A stretch of DNA of 64,000 bases, taken from NCBI RefSeq assembly GCF_000724605.1, contig NZ_CP008802.1, positions 1,736,001-1,800,000 of the forward strand. The letters run 5' to 3'. Below are positions 44,336 to 51,803 of the stretch, in pieces. How positions within the stretch are numbered: the stretch's first letter is position 1; each line of letters begins with the position of its first letter. This stretch comes from Actinotignum schaalii (GTDB lineage: Bacteria > Actinomycetota > Actinomycetes > Actinomycetales > Actinomycetaceae). The notes below the pieces were generated by a model. The model worked only from the letters and a program-made list of their open reading frames with translations, was not told the origin of the DNA and did no database searches. A program made the position numbers and the translations under genes.

Positions 44336-47239
44336 TTAGCGGCGACGACGCCCAGCGGCCAGGGCCCCACCGGCAGCCACCGCGGCGGCCGCAGCCAAGA
44401 GCCCAAGCGTCACGTCAGCACCGGTGTGCTGCAGCTTCTTGACCTTCTTGACCTTGGCGGGCTTGGAAGCGTCCGGCTTGTCACCCTTATTGCCCTTGTC
44501 GGCATCGCCGTTATCGGCCGGGGTGAGCAGCTTGACGGTCTTCTCGGCCGGGATCTGGGTCTCGGAGCCGTCGGGGAAGGTGACGGTCACGGTCCCGTCC
44601 TTACCCACAGTCACCTGAGTGTTCTCGGGCAGGTCGGGGTTGGCCTTCTTGACCTTGTCCTTCACCTGGTCCTGCTCTTCAGGGGTGAGGTTGGTCAGGT
44701 CCACAACTCCAGTGAGCTCGGGATCCTTGAGAGTGGTCTTCTCGTTGTCCTTGAGCTTGCGGACAGTCTTGTCGGCCGGGATCTGGGTCTCGGAGCCGTC
44801 GGGGAAGGTGACGGTCACGGTCCCGTCCTTACCCACAGTCACCTGAGTGTTCTCGGGCAGGTCGGGGTTGGCCTTCTTGACCTTGTCCTTCACCTGGTCC
44901 TGCTCTTCAGGGGTGAGGTTGTTGGGATCGACAACGCCGGTTACTTCAGGATCCTTGAGAGTGATCTTCTCGTTGTCCTTGAGCTGGCGAACCGTCTTGT
45001 CCGGAGTGATCGTGGTCGTCGACTGGTCCGGGAAGGTTACGGTGACCGTGCCGTTTTCGGAGACGGTGATCGTGGTGCCTTCGGGGAGCTTCGGGTTCTT
45101 CTTTTCGACGGCCTTCTTGACCTGTTCGCGTTCGGGATCGGTCAGCTTGTTGACATCAACAACACCGGTGATTTCGGGGTCGTTGATCTTGATCTTCTCG
45201 TTGTCCTTGAGCTGGCGAACCGTCTTGTCCGGAGTGAAAGTAGTTGAGGAGCCGTCCTTGTAGGTCACGGTTGCAGTGCCATTGTCGGAGACAGTGATCT
45301 TGGCATCCGTGGGCAGGTCCGGGTTCTTAGCCTTGATAGCATCGCTAACCTTGGTCTTTTCCTCGGGCGTGAGTTTATCGAGGTCAACAACGCCGGTGAT
45401 GTCAGGATCCTTCAGGGTGATCTTCTCTGCCATCTTCGGCTTGGTCACGGCGATCTTGAAGGGAACCTTCACTGGATCAGGCTGACCGGGGACCGTCACG
45501 AGCACAGTGCCCGTCACATCGCCGGTCTCCTTATCCTCGGGGATCTGGTACGTGATCTTGCCATCCTCGCCAACAGTGAGTCCAGCGGGAGCTTCGCCGT
45601 CGACCTTAAACGTGGAACCGTCCGGGAAAGTGAAGCCTTCCGGCGTGGAGATCGGAACCTCAACCGTGGAACCGGACTTGCCGCTGGAATCCGGGTATGA
45701 AGGCGTGACGAGCGGCGCCTTGAAGGTCTTGGTGCCGAGGTCCTTGCCGTTGCGGTTGAAGACAATCGTGACATTGCCTTCCTTGTCCACCGTGACTTTG
45801 TCCGTGTCCTTGAGCTGGTTGAGTTCCTTGACCTTCTTCGCAATAGCTTCCTGTTCGCCGGGCGTCAGGTTATTCGGGTCGGATACTGCTGTCTCGGAAA
45901 TCTTGGACGTGTAGTAAATGATGGTTGCGGTCAGCTTCGGGGAGACTGCACCAAGGTCGGTTGTGAGCGTGCCGGGGAATTCCTGGGTGCCGGGTTCGTG
46001 GCTGATCCCGGGAACCTCAATATTCTTGGTAATTTTGCCCTTGACCTCGTTGTGGACGTCCTGCTTAGAAAGTCCCGCGTCGTCCCCGTACTTGAGAATT
46101 CCGAGCTTGCCGTAATCCACATCGATAAGCCCCTTCACATCTTCGGGGGTGAAAGGCGCGTCGGTATCCAGGCTGCGGATGAGAGTGTCCTGCTTCGTGG
46201 GGAGAACACGCACCTTAAACAGATTCGAGAAGGACTGGGTGTAGCGCATATCGTCGGCTTTGTCCGTGCGGATTCCGATAAAACGCTTACCGCCAATCGA
46301 ATTGGAGATACCAGCGTCATACTGACCGGAGATAACGGCGGTATTGCCGGCGAGCTTAAGGTCAAACCCGGAAAGCTGTTTCGTAGCTGGCCACGCCTCG
46401 CCCTGGCCCGGGGCGTTAGTTCCCCAGAGCTTACCCTTGCTGTAGTCATCGGCTTTCAGAGTAACTGTTACCGGAGGAATGGGAGTGGACTTCAGTTTGT
46501 TCTGGTTTGTGTTCGTGGAAGGATCGAGGAAGACCAGAATATTGGGAACCTTCCCGATAACGCTCACGGATTCGCTGCTGGGAACGACGACGCTAAACCC
46601 GTCTTCACCGGCCTTGTTTGTGATAGTGAGCTCTCCCTGATTGTCCACGGTGACCTGATCGCGGGTGAGGCCGAGAGCTGGGTTGTTCTTGAGGAAAGCA
46701 TCAACGATCATTGCCTGCTGATCCGCAGACAGGGTGTAGCTATTCGGGTCAGCAACAGTTACTTTGCCCGCGTTATGGGTGCTTTGATTTTGAGGGGCGC
46801 CCTTTTGGGGATCCGGGTTTTCCTCCCGGAACGCGAACGGTGGAGCGTAGTAGAAAACCTTGACGTTGTAAGTGTCGAAGGTGTCCGGAGTCCCCTTCTT
46901 GGCCACGATAACCGGTACGTCCTTAACGCGATCTTTACGCTTTGGGCCGTAGGAGTTAGCGTTGGCTTCGCTGAGGTTCTTTACCGTGAACTCATACTCA
47001 TCGGGATTCAGGTTGTTTTTGGTGAGCTGAGCCTTGACGGAGTCAATCACCTCAGCCTCGGTCAGTCCATTGACTAAGAAGAAGTTCTTTGCGATGGCAC
47101 CGCCGAACTTTGCGGAATTGGCTTGTTCGGCGCTGGAAGCTCCCGCGGGGGAGGCTGGATCGGCGAGCGCGGGTGTGCCGCCGAAGAATATAAGGGTGGC
47201 CGCCAGGGTGGCACCCGCTATCTTACGAAAAGAGGTCAC
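44336..47239 (-). CDS. Wall-anchored repeat surface protein
   Basis: 967 residues. Signal peptide (KIAGATLAATLIFFGGTPALA), a ~400-residue region in which several copies of a DPNxLTxxEQxAI segment are already visible, then a YPDSSGKSG region and four tandem ~75-residue repeats, each with VDLDKLTPEEKTKV-like helix followed by VTVGKDGTVTVTFPDGS and ending TVRKLKDNEK. The last two repeats are nearly identical in DNA, implying recent duplication. Tail LQHTGADV, Ala-rich helix, GRRRR is a sorting signal with a non-LPXTG motif. Probably an adhesin or wall spacer; ligand unknown. Confidence 0.85.
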   Translation of the reverse strand: MTSFRKIAGATLAATLIFFGGTPALADPASPAGASSAEQANSAKFGGAIAKNFFLVNGLTEAEVIDSVKAQLTKNNLNPDEYEFTVKNLSEANANSYGPKRKDRVKDVPVIVAKKGTPDTFDTYNVKVFYYAPPFAFREENPDPQKGAPQNQSTHNAGKVTVADPNSYTLSADQQAMIVDAFLKNNPALGLTRDQVTVDNQGELTITNKAGEDGFSVVVPSSESVSVIGKVPNILVFLDPSTNTNQNKLKSTPIPPVTVTLKADDYSKGKLWGTNAPGQGEAWPATKQLSGFDLKLAGNTAVISGQYDAGISNSIGGKRFIGIRTDKADDMRYTQSFSNLFKVRVLPTKQDTLIRSLDTDAPFTPEDVKGLIDVDYGKLGILKYGDDAGLSKQDVHNEVKGKITKNIEVPGISHEPGTQEFPGTLTTDLGAVSPKLTATIIYYTSKISETAVSDPNNLTPGEQEAIAKKVKELNQLKDTDKVTVDKEGNVTIVFNRNGKDLGTKTFKAPLVTPSYPDSSGKSGSTVEVPISTPEGFTFPDGSTFKVDGEAPAGLTVGEDGKITYQIPEDKETGDVTGTVLVTVPGQPDPVKVPFKIAVTKPKMAEKITLKDPDITGVVDLDKLTPEEKTKVSDAIKAKNPDLPTDAKITVSDNGTATVTYKDGSSTTFTPDKTVRQLKDNEKIKINDPEITGVVDVNKLTDPEREQVKKAVEKKNPKLPEGTTITVSENGTVTVTFPDQSTTTITPDKTVRQLKDNEKITLKDPEVTGVVDPNNLTPEEQDQVKDKVKKANPDLPENTQVTVGKDGTVTVTFPDGSETQIPADKTVRKLKDNEKTTLKDPELTGVVDLTNLTPEEQDQVKDKVKKANPDLPENTQVTVGKDGTVTVTFPDGSETQIPAEKTVKLLTPADNGDADKGNKGDKPDASKPAKVKKVKKLQHTGADVTLGLLAAAAAVAAGGALAAGRRRR

Positions 47240-47499
47240 GAGATCCCTTCCTTATTTCCCAATCGTTGAACAATGAATACAACATTGATTTGAATAGAGA
47301 ATTCGTATCATTATTCTAATCTGCAGGTCAGAGGGTTGAAAACCGATTTCCTGTGACGTATGACCAGGTCGTAGCGGGAGTGTGGCGTCGTCGTGCCTTA
47401 TTGGGGTGGGGCGTGGCTGAGCCGATGTGAAATAGTGGGTAGGTGATGGTGGTGTGATGCTTGGTGGTCGGAGCGCTGGTGGCTATGGAAATGAAATGG
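47240..47499. other. Intergenic region between surface protein and a small gene
   Basis: Contains the promoter side of the surface gene: an AT-rich patch at 47262-47325 with TTGATT and TATTCT words on the plus strand. No gene seen. A GGCGTCGTCGT word occurs at about 47384. Confidence 0.35.
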
Positions 47500-47898
47500 C
47501 TATGGGGTTGATGTGGGCAATCTCGTATACCGCTGAGCATAGGATTGCGTTGAATTTCGAAGTTTTCCGTGGAAGATCCGATTCTCCGGCAGTTCCGGGA
47601 ATTTTGATTCCCACATCTCGTAGACGCGCCACGGCAAACTGAGTGTTGGCCAGACCCGCATGAGGAGTTCCCGATTTAGCCAGCGCTCCTGCTGTTCTGT
47701 GGTTCCCTCGTTGATCAAAGCTGTGTAACCGCGCTTGATGAGGCCGTTGCTTTCAAGATGGATCGTCTGGGAATTCGGTGCCCAGATAATCGAATGGTCG
47801 AGGTAGAGAGTGCCGCCCATGCCGGGGCCGCGAAGCGCATCCAGGGAAGAGGGCAGTTCGTAATGCTTGCGTTGTGAGTATGGTGCAATATCGCGCAT
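47500..47898 (-). CDS. Hypothetical protein, possible antitoxin-associated family
   Basis: 132 residues from ATG 47898, preceded by GGGAGGAG six bases away. The central pattern LYLDHSIIWAPNSQTIHLE ... EGTTEQQERWLNRELLMRVWPTLSLPWRVYEMWESKFPEL resembles small actinobacterial proteins that often precede AbiEii-type nucleotidyltransferase toxins; this link is from memory and uncertain. No toxin gene follows here. The last ~20 residues diverge and may be a decayed end. Confidence 0.5.
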   Translation of the reverse strand: MRDIAPYSQRKHYELPSSLDALRGPGMGGTLYLDHSIIWAPNSQTIHLESNGLIKRGYTALINEGTTEQQERWLNRELLMRVWPTLSLPWRVYEMWESKFPELPENRIFHGKLRNSTQSYAQRYTRLPTSTP

Positions 47899-48005
47899 GT
47901 GGACTCCTCCCTAGTTCTCCCTCCAGCCTAGAGGGGAAGGGCGCCACCTGCGACAGCGGAACAATTAAATTGAACGCCGCGCGGAATAAATGTGATAAAA
48001 TTATG

Positions 48006-48020
48006 CGTAACAGCGTTATG
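48006..48020 (+). promoter_or_regulatory. Second copy of the TetR operator-like palindrome
   Basis: CGTAACAGCGTTATG differs from the operator at 10073-10087 (CATAACAGTGTTATG) at two positions that keep the half-sites mostly complementary. Flanks also match (GC before, TGTRGG or similar after). 39 bp before the next gene. Confidence 0.6.
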
Positions 48021-48058
48021 TAGGGGCGAGGTTATGTAGGCACGAGGAGGTGCGGGTT

Positions 48059-48490
48059 ATGGCACGGCTACATGTGAGGAGGCGGTGGTCCTTCTTTGAT
48101 GATAGGAGCCGCCATTATTTGAGCGTCAACGGAAAGAAACGCCCGGAGGTGCTGCTTCCCGAACACGATAATGTTTTTGAGGTGAACGACGGCGCCTGTG
48201 TTGCCCAGGTGCGCACGCTGGTTCCCCTCAAGAGCAATCCCGTATCTTTCTCCGCGGCGGCGGATAGCGATATCTATCTCAGCTATCGCCTCAAGAAGGG
48301 AGCCATTATTGGCCTCATTGTGCTATTCGGCGCGGTGGCGGCCCTGCCCTTCGTGGTGAAGTCCGTGGATCGCATGATTCTGCTACCGGTGGCCGGGGTG
48401 TGCCTGATCGTGCTGCTGGTGCTGTCGCTCACCGTTTTTTCAACGATGTACACGCTCAAAATAGAGGACTCATCCAAAGTGGCTGCGTAG
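48059..48490 (+). CDS. Hypothetical two-helix membrane protein
   Basis: 143 residues from ATG 48059, with AGGAGGTG at 48045-48052. The N-terminal half is soluble (RWSFFDDRSRHYLSVNGKKRPEVLLPEHDNVFEVNDG, possibly a small beta domain) and two helices follow (GAIIGLIVLFGAVAALPFVV; ILLPVAGVCLIVLLVLSLTVF). No family recognised. The operator-like palindrome upstream suggests control by the TetR protein encoded at 10.1 kb. Confidence 0.68.
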   Translation: MARLHVRRRWSFFDDRSRHYLSVNGKKRPEVLLPEHDNVFEVNDGACVAQVRTLVPLKSNPVSFSAAADSDIYLSYRLKKGAIIGLIVLFGAVAALPFVVKSVDRMILLPVAGVCLIVLLVLSLTVFSTMYTLKIEDSSKVAA

Positions 48491-48537
48491 CCGGCCACGT
48501 GGGCCGGCCTCCCGTAGCCATGTGTGCTGGCAGCGGG

Positions 48538-49137
48538 CTAGGCGGCGTCGTCGTTCTTATCGGGAATGCACTGCGTTGTTGACGAAATGCGCTGGGCGCC
48601 GCGATGGTCGGCGAGCCAGCGCTGGCCGTTGACGTCCGTGAAACAGAAGCGGAAGTTTTCGTTGATGACGGTGCGCGGGGGCCGGTCGCCGAAAAGGGCG
48701 TCGCCGTAGGTGTCCACGTACTCGGCTTTTTCTTTCGGCGGGAGCGTGGGGAACGTGATTTCGTAGCCGGCGGAGGTTTGCCGGAATTCGTGATAGTGGT
48801 CGGCGGAGACGGCGAGGCCGTCGAGTGGGGCCGGCAGCGCGAGCGTGAGGTCGAAAACCGGGTTGGGGGAGGCGTTGTGGAAACTCGAGGTGATCTGCCG
48901 GCCGATTTTCCCGGTGTCGGTGCGGTGTTCCTCCGCGGTGATCTTATTTTGGGCGAAGGCTTGGTTGGCCTGGGAGAATTGCTCGGCTTTGATCGCCTCG
49001 TGGCGGTCGTAAATATTCAAGCCGAGCACGGCCACCGCGATAACCACCGAAATCAGCGAAAGCGTTTCGGATAGCGGCAGCCAGCCGCGCCGCTTCCCGC
49101 GCGGCTGTTCAGTGCCGGTGGCCTTCTCCTCATCCAT
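48538..49137 (-). CDS. Hypothetical membrane-anchored protein
   Basis: 199 residues from ATG 49137 (AAAGGGA eight bases upstream). A charged N-terminus (EKATGTEQPRGKRRG) precedes one helix (LSLISVVIAVAVLGLNIYD), then a ~145-residue soluble beta-rich domain with PVFDLTLALPAP and FCFTDVNGQRWLADH. The C-terminal domain looks like those of small actinobacterial proteins that follow a single helix; no function known. Confidence 0.62.
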   Translation of the reverse strand: MDEEKATGTEQPRGKRRGWLPLSETLSLISVVIAVAVLGLNIYDRHEAIKAEQFSQANQAFAQNKITAEEHRTDTGKIGRQITSSFHNASPNPVFDLTLALPAPLDGLAVSADHYHEFRQTSAGYEITFPTLPPKEKAEYVDTYGDALFGDRPPRTVINENFRFCFTDVNGQRWLADHRGAQRISSTTQCIPDKNDDAA

Positions 49138-49414
49138 GCGGTTGTCCCTTTTCTGCCTGTTTCTGAACCGTGGCCGCGCTTGGCGTGAACCGATGCCGGC
49201 GCCGTGCAGCGCGGGCCTACAGTGTGCGGCCACCGATGAATTTTAGCGGTTGGGGTTGTGGTGATAAAGCGCGGACGCGGCCTGAGTGGAAAGAAATCCA
49301 GCCCGTCTGCAACCGAAGATCACAGCGGGCTGAACGATTGGTGTAAATGTACCACGAGTGGGGCGAGGACGCGTGGGCGGTGAATTAGGAGAATCTGCCG
49401 CTTACTTAGGTACT
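49138..49414 (-). terminator. Gap with terminator of Phd gene
   Basis: 277 bp without a gene. CAGCCCG (49299-49305) pairs with CGGGCTG (49326-49332); on the minus strand the stem is followed by GATTTCTTTCC, a fair terminator for the Phd/YefM gene. A toxin gene would be expected here and none is seen. Confidence 0.5.
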
Positions 49415-49657
49415 TCACTTCGCCAGTTCCTCATATACGCGCGCATTTTTTCTTATGAGTGCGGCTGAGACCTTCGCGAGCTCGGCATCGTCCGGTTCTG
49501 CGATTTCATCCGCCTTAGCGAATTCTGTAATGATGTAACGAGGGCGATTATTTTTCAAAATAACGGCTGAACCGTACTCGTCTACCAATCGCGCCACCTT
49601 CGAGAAATTCTGGTTCGCTTCCGAAATTGGCACCAGGGTATTCGTATTGACATTCAT
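49415..49657 (-). CDS. Phd/YefM family antitoxin, orphan
   Basis: 80 residues: VPISEANQNFSKVARLVDEYGSAVILKNNRPRYIITEF is the Phd/YefM DNA-binding fold. Such antitoxins bind Doc or YoeB-type toxins through the acidic C-terminus and repress their own promoter. No toxin follows. An imperfect palindrome lies just upstream (49681-49709). Confidence 0.87.
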   Translation of the reverse strand: MNVNTNTLVPISEANQNFSKVARLVDEYGSAVILKNNRPRYIITEFAKADEIAEPDDAELAKVSAALIRKNARVYEELAK

Positions 49658-49680
49658 GGCGTACCTCCCCTTCCAAGAAG

Positions 49681-49709
49681 AATATACAACATATCCTAGG
49701 TTGAATATA
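49681..49709 (-). promoter_or_regulatory. Auto-operator candidate of Phd/YefM gene
   Basis: AATATACAAC (49681-49690) and GTTGAATATA (49700-49709) form an imperfect AT-rich inverted repeat around CCTAG, 24 bp before the Phd start codon. Confidence 0.55.
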
Positions 49710-49763
49710 GCCTAATTCGAAGGGGGTGTAGGCATCGGTTTTGGCGAGAGTTAGCCCGCCTGG

Positions 49764-50030
49764 CTAACTGTTTCTGATGCTTGTGACCAGATCGTTCACG
49801 GCTTCTTCGGAATCAAGGCCCAAACGTTCTGCTTCGCCGGCAAGTCCATCTTGGAGAACTGACATTGCGTAGCGGGCGGAGTTGATCACGTGTACGTCGT
49901 TGCCGTCTACGACAAAGCCGATGCGGTCTCCTTTGATGATACCCAGCCGCTCGCGCACCGCCTTCGGGATGGTCACGCGTCGGTTTGCCTTCACCTTGGC
50001 GGATTCTGCGAATTCCTTAGTCACCGTCAT
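49764..50030 (-). CDS. AbrB/MazE-like (SpoVT) DNA-binding protein
   Basis: 88 residues. The AbrB swapped-hairpin fold is clear: KVKANRRVTIPKAVRERLGIIKGDRIGFVVDGNDVHVINS. The helical C-terminus would bind a partner toxin or dimerise. Annotated relatives are type II antitoxins with PIN or other toxins; none adjoins. Could equally be a free-standing transition-state-type regulator. Confidence 0.83.
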   Translation of the reverse strand: MTVTKEFAESAKVKANRRVTIPKAVRERLGIIKGDRIGFVVDGNDVHVINSARYAMSVLQDGLAGEAERLGLDSEEAVNDLVTSIRNS

Positions 50031-50224
50031 CCCTCCTTGGATGCGGGCGGTAGTGCTAATGCTTCGATTCTAAGCCGCAATTCTCGTTTGGTGTCGGTAA
50101 TGCATATTGACACGGGGTGCGTGAACTTTTGTGTTTCGAGGCTGCTGGATGAGTCGGCTACACGTTTGCTGATGCACTTACAAATACCCTAAACTGTCAG
50201 TGCGATCAACAGTTGGGGGAAATA

Positions 50225-50497
50225 ATGGCGTCGAGTAGTCTTACTATCCGTCTTGATAGCGAATTGAAGGATGGGGCGGCAAGTGTCGTGGAATCCTACG
50301 GGCTAGACCTATCCTCCGTCGTGCGAGCGTTTTTCACCGAAATGGTGAACACTAACTCGATTCCTTTGTCTTTCGATTACAAGCGCCCAAACGAGGAGAG
50401 TCTTCGAGCTATTCGTGAGACTAAGGAAATGATTGCCTCGGGCAGCGGTAAAAGTTATGAGACTGGCCGCGACCTCATTGAAGCGGCCTTGGCGTGA
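50225..50497 (+). CDS. RelB/DinJ-type antitoxin, orphan
   Basis: 90 residues from ATG 50225 (GGGGGAAAT upstream). SSSLTIRLDSELKDGAASVVESYGLDLSSVVRAFFTEMV is the ribbon-helix-helix of RelB/DinJ. It is paralogous in family to the antitoxin at 15.3 kb. The next feature is a tRNA on the other strand; no YafQ or RelE gene is seen. Confidence 0.85.
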   Translation: MASSSLTIRLDSELKDGAASVVESYGLDLSSVVRAFFTEMVNTNSIPLSFDYKRPNEESLRAIRETKEMIASGSGKSYETGRDLIEAALA

Positions 50498-50502
50498 GAA
50501 GG

Positions 50503-50576
50503 TGGAGCGGGCGACGGGAATCGAACCCGCCTCTGCAGCTTGGGAAGCTGCCATTCTACCGATGAACTACGCCCGC
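50503..50576 (-). tRNA. tRNA-Gly (anticodon CCC)
   Basis: Acceptor stem GCGGGCG with CGCCCGC, D-arm TAGTTCATCGGTAGAA, anticodon loop TTCCCAA, T-loop GGTTCGATTCC, then T and an encoded CCA end. All four arms are in place. Confidence 0.96.
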
Positions 50577-50849
50577 GAGAGCGGTGAAACCTCACGCAAG
50601 CGGCCGAACCGCAGTGCGAAAGAATCACTAGGTAATTATCCTAGCGTGCCATCCCTGCCAGCGCAAAGCGCGCCCGCGGCTTAGCGCGCGCAGTCCGTGT
50701 GGTGCAGTGCTTGCGGCATGTGTTGTTCAGGTTCCGCGGCACGTGCGGTCCAGCACTCGCTGCGCGGAAGCGCGCCCAAATCGCTTCAATTACTCCACAT
50801 ACCGCCGCGCGGGTGGCGCCCACCCGCGCGGGCGTGTCAGAATCTAGGC
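50577..50849. other. Intergenic region between tRNA-Gly and dcd
   Basis: 273 bp holding the tRNA promoter (minus) and dcd promoter (plus). No clear hexamers. GTGCAGTGCTTGCGGCA and similar GC-rich text; nothing else recognised. Confidence 0.35.
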
Positions 50850-51449
50850 GTGTTACTTTCCGATGTTGATATTTTGCGTTCCGTGAGCGAGGGCCGCATC
50901 GCCCTGCACCCCTGGGATCCGGCGATGGTGCAGCCCTCCTCCATCGATATTCACCTCGACCGTTTTTTCCGTCTCTTCGATAACCACAAATACCCGGTCA
51001 TCGACCCGGCTGCGGATCAATCCGACCTCACCCGCCTGGTAGAAGTCCCGGCCGACGGCGAATTCGTTTTACACCCGGGAGAGTTCGTGCTCGGCTCCAC
51101 TTTTGAGCAGGTCACCTTGGGGAACGACGTCGCAGCTCGCCTGGAAGGAAAATCCTCCCTCGGACGCCTGGGACTCCTCACCCATTCCACCGCCGGGTTC
51201 ATCGACCCGGGCTTCTCCGGGCATGTCACCCTTGAGCTCTCCAATACGGCAACGATGCCGATTAAGCTCTATCCGGGCATGAAAGTGGGCCAGTTCTGCT
51301 TCTTCCAGCTCTCCTCTGCGGCCAATAACCCCTACGGAGCCGGCGCAAGCGGTTCGCGCTACCAGGGCCAGCGCGGCCCCACGGCCTCGCGCTCCCACCT
51401 TAACTTCCACCGTATCGACGTGACCCACTATCCGGAAGCTGATAACTAA
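50850..51449 (+). CDS. dcd: dCTP deaminase
   Basis: 199 residues from GTG 50850. [53 protein letters not shown] and [11 protein letters not shown] are the Dcd/dUTPase-family motifs (nucleotide contacts and the catalytic Glu of VTLEL). Converts dCTP to dUTP (some actinobacterial forms go on to dUMP) for thymidylate synthesis. Length is normal for the family. Upstream extension of the frame lacks family similarity. Confidence 0.93.
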   Translation: MLLSDVDILRSVSEGRIALHPWDPAMVQPSSIDIHLDRFFRLFDNHKYPVIDPAADQSDLTRLVEVPADGEFVLHPGEFVLGSTFEQVTLGNDVAARLEGKSSLGRLGLLTHSTAGFIDPGFSGHVTLELSNTATMPIKLYPGMKVGQFCFFQLSSAANNPYGAGASGSRYQGQRGPTASRSHLNFHRIDVTHYPEADN

Positions 51450-51803
51450 ACTCCAGCCCTAGTACAACGCACCTGGCGCACCGCCCGGAGCGCCCCGCAC
51501 CCAGAAACCGTGCTCGAAGCGCGTCAGCCTTAGCAAGCCTCGCGCTCCCAAGGCAAGCGCCGGCCGCGCGGTCTCATCGAGAGCGGAAACACGGGACACT
51601 CCCGCATATTTTCGCTACTGTAATGATGTTCCATGCGTTAACAACGAGCTCCACCGCCTAAGAAACCGGCGCCCGCACCTACCAGCTGCATCGCGCCAGG
51701 TCAGCCGCGGAGGGGCTCCGTGGCGTATGTTCAGCACGCGGCGCACGTAGAGCACGTAGCGCACCCCGCGTGCATGGCAAAGGTTGAAGGGACGGAGGCT
51801 GCC
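51450..51803. other. Intergenic region before Mrp operon
   Basis: 354 bp; no gene or strong hairpin recognised. Presumably contains the mrp promoter, but no clear hexamers were found. Confidence 0.35.
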
